The notes under the pieces: generated by a model
Told to the model about the DNA's origin: nothing
Databases searched by the model: none
What the model saw: only the letters and a program-made list of their open reading frames with translations
Shown: positions 1-7,898 of the stretch, in pieces
Numbering within the stretch: position 1 is the stretch's first letter
Layout: every line of letters starts with the position of its first letter
From: Candidatus Eisenbacteria bacterium
Lineage (GTDB): Bacteria > Eisenbacteria > RBG-16-71-46 > JAFGJU01
Assembly: GCA_026388185.1 (NCBI GenBank)
Contig: JAPLKG010000014.1
Coordinates: 277,537 to 341,536 of the forward strand
Direction of reading: 5' to 3'
Length of the DNA stretch: 64,000 nt
Position numbers and translations under genes: made by a program

Positions 1-2759
1 GTCACGCTGTCAAGACACAGCCCCACTGTCTCCATCACCCCGTAGCCCTTTATCCCGCACGTCAGACTATCTGCATCGCCGGAAATGGTCGTGGTACTGA
101 TGGAACCATGAGAACCCTGAGAAAGAAAAACCCCAACACTGTTCTTCCGAGAGACCCCGATGTCGCTACCCACGATCTCGAATAATGAGCTTTCTCCGGA
201 TGCATTAAGACCATATTCCTCGCATCCCACCATTGAACAGTCGGTAAGATACGCGCTCGAAGCTTCGCCAGGCATATTGACACCGCATCTCGGATGTCCT
301 GCTATTGAGAAGTTATTGAGATGGGCGATCGCCCCTTGCCCCATCTCTACTCCCGCCTCTACGTTCTCGCCTTCGAGGCTAGTGTTAGTGACCTCGAGCA
401 CGCCGTCTACGCCAGTGAGGTCAATCCCGTAGTCTCCATCACCGCTTACCGTACAGTTCTCCAGTCTCACTTCCGCGTAGTCTCCCACGCGCACCCCGGT
501 GTTGAGATCACAATTATCCAGAGTCAACGTCCCGTAGTCCGTTGCACGCACCCCGGTGTCGCTGTTGAAGCTTTCCAGAATGCTGTTCGAAGCCACTAAC
601 TCGCTCCCCACGCCTATGACGTCAATAACGTGCTCCGCACAACTAGTGATCCAACAACTGTCGAGTGCAACACTCCCGCTATCGCTCACGATCACTCCCA
701 CGTCTCCATACTTGAGCGAACAGCACTTCATCTCCAGGTTCCCACTGCAATATATCCCTGCCCAGTCCCCAGGCTCTGGACTCTGCGCAGCCGGCACAAA
801 CCTGATAGGTTCGCCCGGGCTACCAACCGCATTCAGATCACCCGCCACTCGAAGGCTGCACGCCTCCGCAATGCTCACGTACGTGCCGGGCTCAACAGCC
901 AAGTCTGCACTCGCTTCAACTGTTACGTTTCCATTGACACGAATTGTGTCCATCCAGATAAAGTCGCCCGAAATAGAGCCATGAGTCCAATACGGCACCA
1001 CCTCGTAGGCATATCTGTAGTCCCACTCACTGTAATCATCCCCGCTCGGGTCGGGATCCCGGCCCGTTAGGCCCAGGATCACCAAGGCAGCCTTCACCGA
1101 GTCGCCGAACTCTTCCACCGCAATGTTCACCTGCCCGCTACCAGCAGGCACATCAAGCTTCTTGACGTCAATCACGTCCTCCCCAGACTGAAACACGTGC
1201 TCCGCCGAGGAATAGGTGATGACAGATACCTGAAGCCTCTGCCCATACGGACCAAGCGGGAGCACGTCGTCCTGGCCTTCGGGTTGCCGCACAAAAACCT
1301 TGAGACTACAGGGACCGTCTGATCCGCTCTGAAAGTTGTACGTCGACTTAAACAGAATATAGTCGGCGCCCCAGGCACGTAGTGTGATGCTCGTATCAGC
1401 CGCTGGTGGCCCCGTCCATAGCGAATCGCTAGGATGACGGTATTGCGTAACCCATGCCCCACGATTAACCCACGTGCTGTCCAGCACATGCTCGTTCGGC
1501 AGAACCCCCGAGTTCGGAGCTCCAAGATCGATGTCTCTGAATAGACCCAGATCCTGGTAGGGACTAAAACCACGACCAAAACCAAGCGTAACCGAATCGC
1601 CGGGAGCAATTCTTGTCGTGTCATCCAGTGCCTTAGCTATGGACCAATCCTGGAACAGAGCACAGAGTTTGCCCATACGCGTGCTATCCCCAGGAGCCAG
1701 CTTCGTGTGCCACGGCTTTGTAGGATCAATCAAGACTTCGCCGAGCTGGTACATACCCCGATCCGCAGTGTAAGACTGAGTAACTGCTCTCAACCACTGA
1801 TAGAGAAGATCGTCCTCATAACTCGACTCGTCAGTGTTGAATTGCTGCAATAGATAGACTGCAAACAACCTCCACATCCCGTACGGATTAAGGGCATCGT
1901 AGCCCTGCCCAAGAAGGCTTTGGCCACACGGAAGGTCGTACTGGAGCTGCCACAAGTAGCTGCTGTCCGGCGCCACGCCAGAAAGATACTCCGCTGCCGT
2001 TGAGAAGAACTCGTTCGGCCAGCCTGTGCTCTGCATGCCTGTATTTGAGCGAAAACACATGTGCTGGTACTCATGATTAAACCTCAGATTGCAGGCCCTG
2101 CCTGACTTGTACCAATTGGGATTCCCCGCGTCTAACCCGTAGGGGCCATCGTAACCCTGAAGGCTGTTAAAGTGGTAGGCTGTGATCGTGCTTGTACTGT
2201 CCTCGTCCCAGTCCCAGAAACCTGATGGATACAGTCCAACACACGTGGTCCAATCACCCGGCAACTCGGCCTCGTTACCGGCAAGATAAAAGTCAACGTG
2301 GTTCTCCTCTGATGAGTCGGGATAGCCGAGATTGAAAAGGACGTTCGACGGATCCTCCCCGGGCCGCTGGCCATACGGATAATCCGGCCGCGCAAAATAG
2401 TTGTAGATGAGTGCAAAATCGTGATAGGGTAGACCGAATTCATTATCCCACAGTCCGTCAAGCTCCCAGAGTAAATCATCCACTGCCTGCTCCGTGTCTC
2501 CCACTACTGCTCCGATCCTCGACAGAACCACAGGTGAAAGCAGAAGATTGAAGTCATACTGGATCCGTTCCTCGCTCGAATGGTGATACGGAGCGAAGTT
2601 GAATGTCGTATCTATTGTTGCTTCGCTAGACTGAGGACCCGCCGGGAAGGTGATCCCGGTACCGTGTCCTCCAATAGCCAGGAGACTCGGAGGAAAAAGA
2701 AGGAAAATCGCGACAACAAGCAGAAACAAAGCAAATATCAGTGCACCTCGCCTGTACAT
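1..2759 (-). CDS. Secreted gluzincin-like metalloprotease fused to a beta-helix domain (partial, runs off left edge)
   Basis: The frame stays open from ATG 2759 to the window edge, giving 919 codons without a stop. Residues 1-33 form a signal peptide (MYRRGALIFALFLLVVAIFL). A zinc-binding HEYQH lies at residues 229-233, with a candidate third ligand, Glu257, in STAAEYLSG and another acidic residue, Glu250. This HExxH plus downstream Glu arrangement is that of gluzincin peptidases, as in the M30/M6-like secreted enzymes. From about residue 620 onward the chain consists of short repeats alternating small polar and aliphatic residues (for example VRLENCTVSGDGDYGID), typical of a right-handed parallel beta-helix. 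It lies 59 bp downstream of the beta-propeller gene in the same direction, so the two are probably co-transcribed. The C-terminus, where a sorting domain would be expected, is outside the window. The protease assignment is inferred from the motif only. Confidence 0.75.
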   Translation of the reverse strand, partial: MYRRGALIFALFLLVVAIFLLFPPSLLAIGGHGTGITFPAGPQSSEATIDTTFNFAPYHHSSEERIQYDFNLLLSPVVLSRIGAVVGDTEQAVDDLLWELDGLWDNEFGLPYHDFALIYNYFARPDYPYGQRPGEDPSNVLFNLGYPDSSEENHVDFYLAGNEAELPGDWTTCVGLYPSGFWDWDEDSTSTITAYHFNSLQGYDGPYGLDAGNPNWYKSGRACNLRFNHEYQHMCFRSNTGMQSTGWPNEFFSTAAEYLSGVAPDSSYLWQLQYDLPCGQSLLGQGYDALNPYGMWRLFAVYLLQQFNTDESSYEDDLLYQWLRAVTQSYTADRGMYQLGEVLIDPTKPWHTKLAPGDSTRMGKLCALFQDWSIAKALDDTTRIAPGDSVTLGFGRGFSPYQDLGLFRDIDLGAPNSGVLPNEHVLDSTWVNRGAWVTQYRHPSDSLWTGPPAADTSITLRAWGADYILFKSTYNFQSGSDGPCSLKVFVRQPEGQDDVLPLGPYGQRLQVSVITYSSAEHVFQSGEDVIDVKKLDVPAGSGQVNIAVEEFGDSVKAALVILGLTGRDPDPSGDDYSEWDYRYAYEVVPYWTHGSISGDFIWMDTIRVNGNVTVEASADLAVEPGTYVSIAEACSLRVAGDLNAVGSPGEPIRFVPAAQSPEPGDWAGIYCSGNLEMKCCSLKYGDVGVIVSDSGSVALDSCWITSCAEHVIDVIGVGSELVASNSILESFNSDTGVRATDYGTLTLDNCDLNTGVRVGDYAEVRLENCTVSGDGDYGIDLTGVDGVLEVTNTSLEGENVEAGVEMGQGAIAHLNNFSIAGHPRCGVNMPGEASSAYLTDCSMVGCEEYGLNASGESSLFEIVGSDIGVSRKNSVGVFLSQGSHGSISTTTISGDADSLTCGIKGYGVMETVGLCLDSV

Positions 2760-2818
2760 GACTGCCCCCTCCTGTCAGCGCGCGACCTGTCAGCTATAAC
2801 AATCGATGTGAAAACCTG

Positions 2819-4708
2819 TCAGCGCAATACAACTAACTTCTGGACGCCACCTCTGGCACGCCCTCCTGCCAAGAAACGAGCAAAGTAGACCCCGGGTCTC
2901 ACCTCCTTACCCTTCTCGTCCCTTCCGTCCCACAATACCTCTCCCTCTCCCCCAGGACACTCTATGCGCCTCACTAACCTCCCGGATATATCCATAACCT
3001 CGAACTCCGCCTCTCTCCTGGCCCCCGCGTAATAACCCAACATGAAACCCACACCTGACGGATTGGGCCTCACTCCAATAAAACCTGCTCTCGTACCTCC
3101 CTCACACGGCTTCACCAACACCGGTCCCGCTTCCTCGCACAACTCCACAAAAGGCGACTCTACGTCCAACCAGTATCGATACCTCCTGCCCAACTCCACC
3201 GTGCTGTCTACAAAACTCTCAACGTCCACCAATGGCTCTACCGTGTACACCAGCTCCCTCTCCCCCTCTGCATCAGGCTCTCCACAACCACCTGCGTCTG
3301 CACGATACACCTCGAACCTCACCTGCCCCCGACAGCTCCACTCAACCACCACCCGCTCTCCCTCTACACGAGCGCTGAAACCCTTGACCCACGGCTCGTA
3401 CAGAAAATCATCAGAATACCGAGCCCAAATGTCATAGTCGCTCCCACTGGGACCACCGCTCCGCCTCCACACTACCCACACCCTACCTCCTCCTACACCC
3501 ACGTCCGGCCACCCATCTAGTGCCACAAGCTCGCTGTCAGGCTCCGTCACCAACTCCTCCCCCTTCCACCAGCAACCCGACCAACGGCTTATGTACACGT
3601 CCCCACGATACACGTTGTTATGATCTTCCCTCGGCCACACTACTACAGGCCCACCGTCCACAGTGCCGCTCATCATGGGCTTGTAGTCCCACTCACTCGG
3701 AACTGCGTGAGGTAACGGTATGGGACCGCTGATACTCCAGCCCTCACCATCCCAAAAAGCTCCACGAATATCGGAAGTGCTGTCAAGGTACACTATCCAG
3801 GGGCCCTCACCGCCGCTGAAACATATCGAAGGACCACGGCCCTTAATGGAGAGAAGGGACTCCGACCAACCTGTGTCACCCCGATAGATGCAGTGAAGCG
3901 TATCTATATAGTCCATCGCTTGCCATACAACCCAAGGTACACCTGCGTCAAACACCGCTATGTCTGGATACCCGTCCTGAATCTCCGGATGATCTATGTG
4001 CTCCAATGATGACCATATCCCATCCACACGACTGCGGAAGAAGAGATCGTAGTCATACTTCGTCCCCCTCTTCACAGGGGTGCTTATCACCCCCCAAACC
4101 AACATCGTGTCCACGCACGCCATCTCATAGATCTGTCCTTCCCCGCCTCCCGCATACAGCGTCTCGGGCTCACACCAGCCTGCACCGGCCCAGTGCGTCG
4201 TCAACACGTCACAGTAAGGCGACGTCCCTCCTCGATACCGCTCCCAAATCACCCACGGAATGCCATCTCCCCCAATCGACGCTCCCCCCAACCATGCATC
4301 CTTCTGCACATTGTCCGGGTGCACCCTCTCCTCGGGCGTCCAACCATCCCCTGTCCAACGAGAGTACATAATCTCAAAATCACCCTGACTAGCGTCAATA
4401 CCCATCCAAAACACCCAAGCCGTCCCCACACTGTCAACTACCACCCTTACGCTCAAGTCGTCAGAGGTATCCTCCACATTAACCTGCATCTCAGGACTCC
4501 ACATGGCTGCAAAAACGGAAGATGCTGTTGAAAGGAGAAAAGCGCAAGACAGAACAGAGGTTGTCAAGAGCAGTACTGTGCGGTCGAGCAGATGTGTGCG
4601 GCTAACACCGCGGCCAAGCCAGCGGTCACGCCCACGGCCGTGATCGCCTCTGGAACCCAGCCTCCCGCCTTGCCTGCGTGAAATAGCCCCCTCACGAGCG
4701 GACCACAT
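2819..4708 (-). CDS. Secreted beta-propeller-like protein with FlgD/type-9-like C-terminal domain
   Basis: The product is about 629 residues. After a basic N-terminal stretch there is a hydrophobic segment (VLLLTTSVLSCAFLLSTASS) followed by AAMWSPEMQVN, which looks like the signal-peptide cleavage region. The body has repeated blocks with WVxW, DG and IW-type strands (IPWVIWERYRGG, VPWVVWQAMDY, GPVVVWPRED, RVWVVWRRSGG), suggesting a BNR/sialidase-like beta-propeller. The last 85 residues (RPNPSGVGFMLGYYAG through GVYFARFLAGG) are the FlgD-Ig-like/type 9-like sorting domain common in FCB secreted proteins. I chose ATG 4708 because GAGG precedes it by 8 nt; a TTG at 4732 is the alternative. The unusually long charged stretch before the hydrophobic core leaves the true start uncertain. 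No substrate can be named. Confidence 0.7.
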   Translation of the reverse strand: MWSAREGAISRRQGGRLGSRGDHGRGRDRWLGRGVSRTHLLDRTVLLLTTSVLSCAFLLSTASSVFAAMWSPEMQVNVEDTSDDLSVRVVVDSVGTAWVFWMGIDASQGDFEIMYSRWTGDGWTPEERVHPDNVQKDAWLGGASIGGDGIPWVIWERYRGGTSPYCDVLTTHWAGAGWCEPETLYAGGGEGQIYEMACVDTMLVWGVISTPVKRGTKYDYDLFFRSRVDGIWSSLEHIDHPEIQDGYPDIAVFDAGVPWVVWQAMDYIDTLHCIYRGDTGWSESLLSIKGRGPSICFSGGEGPWIVYLDSTSDIRGAFWDGEGWSISGPIPLPHAVPSEWDYKPMMSGTVDGGPVVVWPREDHNNVYRGDVYISRWSGCWWKGEELVTEPDSELVALDGWPDVGVGGGRVWVVWRRSGGPSGSDYDIWARYSDDFLYEPWVKGFSARVEGERVVVEWSCRGQVRFEVYRADAGGCGEPDAEGERELVYTVEPLVDVESFVDSTVELGRRYRYWLDVESPFVELCEEAGPVLVKPCEGGTRAGFIGVRPNPSGVGFMLGYYAGARREAEFEVMDISGRLVRRIECPGGEGEVLWDGRDEKGKEVRPGVYFARFLAGGRARGGVQKLVVLR

Positions 4709-4904
4709 GTCACAAACCTCGAGTGAAACCAATGCACACTCCGCCGTAAATCAAACTTCTGCCGCAGCACAAAGCTAGCGCTCCCACCGCTCTCTGTCAA
4801 CACATTTCTGAGAGTACAGGATGACCCCGCATTGACCGTGCTGTGCCTTGCGAACGCATAACGCGGGCGGCCAATTGGGATGTCTTACCACACGCCGATG
4901 TGCG

Positions 4905-4933
4905 TTGACACGACAGCGGTAGCGTTGGATAAT
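4905..4933 (+). promoter_or_regulatory. Sigma70-type promoter for the TIGR02757 gene
   Basis: TTGACA at 4905-4910, a 17-nt spacer, and GATAAT at 4928-4933. The predicted start of transcription lies about 40 nt before the ATG at 4984. The match to consensus is 11 of 12. Confidence 0.6.
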
Positions 4934-4983
4934 CGCTTGAGGCCGGCGAAAACAGAGGCCGCGACGGAGACTGAACCCGAAAA

Positions 4984-5910
4984 ATGGACCCGATGCCGAC
5001 AATGTCACAATCGCGCAGGGAACTTCTCAAAGAGAAGCTCGGCGAGCTCTATCTGAGCTACGATGCAGGTTATGTAGACTCGGACCCTATCCAATTTCCA
5101 CACAGGTACGGCGACGCTCGTGACAAGGAGGTAGCCGGCTTCATTGCTTCCGCACTTGCGTACGGAAGTGTCGCGACGATCAAGAAAGACTTGGAGATAG
5201 TATTCACAGTCCTGGGGGCCGATCCATACGATGCAGTGCTCACGGCAAGACCCAACGAATTGCTCTCTGCTCTCGGGGGATTCAAGCATCGCTTCACCAC
5301 CGCCAGGCACCTGGCCTGGTTTCTTCTCGCTACAAAGGAAATCCTGTCCAAGCACGGGAGTCTCAAAGCGTTCTTTCTCGAGGGATACTCGAAAGACGCG
5401 CCGACTATCAGGGATTCCTTGGGTTCTTTCGCGGGAAGGTTCCTTCGATACGGAGGCCGGACGATTTATCGCAGCGTTGAGGATGCGCGAGACGACGGGG
5501 CGCTCTTTCTTGTCCCCTCGCCACTGACCGGCAGCGCCTGCAAGCGGCTCAACCTTTTCCTCCGGTGGATGGTTAGGACCGCCGACAAAATCGATTTTGG
5601 CCTCTGGCCGGAGGTAAGTCCTTCGCAGCTTGTGATTCCTCTCGATACTCATGTGGCTCGTCTTTCTCATTACTTGGGACTTACGAGGCGCAAAACGAGC
5701 GATTGGAAGACGGCGGAGGAGATCACGCAAGCCCTCAAGACGCTTGACCCGCGGGATCCTTTGAAATATGATTTCTCTCTTACGAGACTCGGTATTCTGC
5801 GGGACTGCGTGGTCAGGAAGAATGACACAAAATGCAGAGAATGTCTGCTTGTCGGGATTTGTGAAAGAGGAGCCGCAGTCGCGAGAGGAAGGGCGCAGGG
5901 AGCGAGCTGA
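4984..5910 (+). CDS. TIGR02757/DUF2400 family protein
   Basis: The 308-residue product matches the TIGR02757 (DUF2400) family along its length. Recognisable blocks are DKEVAGFIASALAYGSV near residue 39, the GSLKAFF segment, SACKRLNLFLRWMVR at about 180, and IPLDTHVARLSHYLGLTRRK at about 218. The helix-rich fold with LDTHVARL resembles the HhH-GPD DNA-glycosylase superfamily. The C-terminus carries four cysteines (DCVVRKNDTKCRECLLVGIC) spaced like the iron-sulfur loop of endonuclease III-type enzymes. A role in nucleic-acid repair is inference; the family has no established reaction known to me. It starts a plus-strand pair with the DUF502 gene 37 bp downstream. The start is the first ATG after the promoter; in-frame ATGs at 4993 and 4999 are possible. 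Confidence 0.85.
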   Translation: MDPMPTMSQSRRELLKEKLGELYLSYDAGYVDSDPIQFPHRYGDARDKEVAGFIASALAYGSVATIKKDLEIVFTVLGADPYDAVLTARPNELLSALGGFKHRFTTARHLAWFLLATKEILSKHGSLKAFFLEGYSKDAPTIRDSLGSFAGRFLRYGGRTIYRSVEDARDDGALFLVPSPLTGSACKRLNLFLRWMVRTADKIDFGLWPEVSPSQLVIPLDTHVARLSHYLGLTRRKTSDWKTAEEITQALKTLDPRDPLKYDFSLTRLGILRDCVVRKNDTKCRECLLVGICERGAAVARGRAQGAS

Positions 5911-5947
5911 GGGACGTTCGGGCAGCTAATCGGGAGAAAAACCTCGT

Positions 5948-6601
5948 ATGAATTCTCTTGCAAGGTTCTTGAGACACAGTTTCCTCGCGGGGATCCTCGT
6001 GATAGTCCCTCTGGGCGTGACCTATCTCATCCTGAAACTGGTGTTCAATGCCGTTGACAACATCCTGGCCCCATACATCGAACGGCTTATCGGACTTGAC
6101 ATTCCAGGGCTCGGCGTTGCCGCTACGATAGTGCTGGTGTTTCTGGCGGGGCTGGTTGCGACAAACGTTCTTGGGAAGACGCTGCTCAACTATTTTCACA
6201 GGGGTGTGTCAAAGATTCCCGTGGTGGGTAGTGTGTACGTTTCCGCAAAGCAGGTGATAGAGGCTCTCGGCACGGCCGACACACAGTCTTTCAAGAGGGT
6301 AGTGTTCATTGAGTATCCTAGGAATGGACTTCTAATGATGGGTTTTGTTACCAGGGAGCACTACGCGGTCATTGACAAACAAGGAAACAAAACCGAGGTA
6401 ATAAACGTCTTTCTTCCGACCACCCCAAACCCAACAACGGGCTTTCTCGTTGTATGTAGGTCGTCGGACGCCATAAGGGCAGGCATCACCGTGGAGCAGG
6501 GAATAAAGCTGGTCGTTTCCGGGGGTATAGTTGCGCCCCCAGAGCCACTCATGGTCGAGAGCACCGAAGCGCTGCTGAGAGAGAACGAAACGTCCGCGTG
6601 A
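5948..6601 (+). CDS. DUF502 family membrane protein
   Basis: The 217-residue product has two N-terminal transmembrane segments (FLAGILVIVPLGVTYLILKL and GVAATIVLVFLAGLVATNVL) followed by a soluble C-terminal domain. The family blocks KIPVVGSVYVSAKQV, RNGLLMMGFVT, VFLPTTPNPTTGFLVV and VVSGGIVAPP identify DUF502, the bacterial relatives of the plant LIKE-COV proteins. No biochemical function is established. It is 37 bp after the TIGR02757 gene and probably co-transcribed with it. Length and domain layout are normal for the family. Confidence 0.9.
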   Translation: MNSLARFLRHSFLAGILVIVPLGVTYLILKLVFNAVDNILAPYIERLIGLDIPGLGVAATIVLVFLAGLVATNVLGKTLLNYFHRGVSKIPVVGSVYVSAKQVIEALGTADTQSFKRVVFIEYPRNGLLMMGFVTREHYAVIDKQGNKTEVINVFLPTTPNPTTGFLVVCRSSDAIRAGITVEQGIKLVVSGGIVAPPEPLMVESTEALLRENETSA

Positions 6602-6697
6602 CGCTACGACCACGTTCCCGCTGATAGCCGCCGCTGATTGGGTCGCGCGACGCCGCACCGCGCTTCCCTGCGACCCGCCCCCAAGCTTTGAATCGCC

Positions 6698-7738
6698 CTA
6701 CTTTTTTTCTGCCGGCCGCTCTGCCGCCAGTTCCGAAAGTATCTTCTCGTATCTCGGGTCAGACCTCACGTTGTTGAGGTCTGAGTCCGTGCGAGCCAAA
6801 GAACCCAATTTGGGGCTGAGTCTCAAAGCTATTTCCAGTTCCTTGAGGCTATTGTCAGCGTCACCGGCCAGCGACAAGAAGCAGGCGAGGTCGTAGTGCG
6901 CGTCGCCGTAGTCTGGTCTATATTCTACTGCTTTCCTGGCTGCTTCCACTGCTTCCTTGTACTTGCCTTGACCGTAAAGAGCGCTAGCTTCGTTCAGTCT
7001 TGACATGGCATGTTGAATCTTGAGAAGCCTGCCCAGTTCCTTAATCGGTTCGGAGTTATCGTCTACTCTCAGGTCAATATAGCGGTCGTTGAATCCTGCA
7101 TATCCGCCGCTATCTCTGACCACAAAGAGCGCGGCAGATTGCTGACCCCTTGAGTCTCCACCGGCGGACTGTCCGGCTTCGAGCGCGGCCAGGAGTCTGT
7201 CGGCCAGCTCACCTTTCGCTTTCTCGAATGCCTCGCCCATTGCCGCCACAACCTGCTCGCTGACAAGTATGTTTCCCTGCGCCGAGTAGTGCGTACCGGT
7301 TTTCCCGCCGGCCCAGGGATTGCAGCCCTTTCCGGTGTACGTGGCCGCGTTTCCCTCTGCGTCCACAATACCAACCTGACGCCTGTCTCTTCCTTCGTCC
7401 GCGGACGTGAGTGCTTCAATGACTTCGGCCGGAGTTTTTCCGCTTGCCAGGAGCTCAAGGCCTTTCGGACCGTAAGTGGTGTTACCAAACGCCTGCGTGG
7501 CGATTGCACCGACACCGGCCTTGGCCCACGGCACAACGGAGCCGACCGCGAAAAACTTGGACTCTACCGCCACGCCCAGGTCCTTCGTCTCCGGGTCGTA
7601 GGCTACGATGGAAAACGTAGCCACGGGTACCTGATGAAAGGGAGGCGCAGGCAGAATGGCCGGCGCCATCGCAGGAGCCAGAACGGCCACAATTGCAGAG
7701 ACCAAGACCAAGAGTGTGAAAAGTGAACAGCGTGACAT
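6698..7738 (-). CDS. Secreted DUF1028 (Ntn-hydrolase-like) protein with TPR tail
   Basis: I placed the start at ATG 7738 because GGAGGGAGG sits just upstream; an in-frame start at 7816 lacks this. The 346-residue product has a signal peptide (SLFTLLVLVSAIVAVLAP). It then has the DUF1028 signature starting at VATFSIVAYDPETKDLGVAV, with WAKAGVGAIATQAFGNTTYG and GCNPWAGG, characteristic of this Ntn-hydrolase-fold family. The last 100 residues contain TPR-like repeats (ASALYGQGKYKEAVEAARKA, DAHYDLACFLSLAGDADNSL). The substrate is unknown; related proteins occur near peptidases and amidohydrolases. Expression would start from the promoter at 7807-7835. Confidence 0.85.
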   Translation of the reverse strand: MSRCSLFTLLVLVSAIVAVLAPAMAPAILPAPPFHQVPVATFSIVAYDPETKDLGVAVESKFFAVGSVVPWAKAGVGAIATQAFGNTTYGPKGLELLASGKTPAEVIEALTSADEGRDRRQVGIVDAEGNAATYTGKGCNPWAGGKTGTHYSAQGNILVSEQVVAAMGEAFEKAKGELADRLLAALEAGQSAGGDSRGQQSAALFVVRDSGGYAGFNDRYIDLRVDDNSEPIKELGRLLKIQHAMSRLNEASALYGQGKYKEAVEAARKAVEYRPDYGDAHYDLACFLSLAGDADNSLKELEIALRLSPKLGSLARTDSDLNNVRSDPRYEKILSELAAERPAEKK

Positions 7739-7806
7739 TTTGCCTCCCTCCTCGAACGGGGCCATGAATCGACGGTGGCGGCGAGTCTGTCTGGAACCTG
7801 CCGAAA

Positions 7807-7835
7807 AAGTTAACAAACAGCGGGAGCCGGGTCAA
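7807..7835 (-). promoter_or_regulatory. Sigma70-type promoter for the DUF1028 gene
   Basis: On the minus strand TTGACC (7835-7830) is followed by a 17-nt spacer and TAACTT (7812-7807). This is about 60-70 nt upstream of the chosen ATG at 7738. Confidence 0.45.
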
Positions 7836-7898
7836 CATGCTTTTGCCGGTCGGAGCGAAAGTCGCTGCGTCTCTGCGCGTGTACTCAGGCATGCATCT

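Noticed and set aside
4564-4803. Small minus-strand frame with a hydrophobic, Cys-containing end, considered as a peptide precursor
   Set aside because: It overlaps the signal-peptide region of the beta-propeller gene in another frame and has no modification genes nearby.
5005-5730. 241-codon minus-strand frame inside the TIGR02757 gene
   Set aside because: It is a shadow of a well-conserved plus-strand family and has no own ribosome-binding site.
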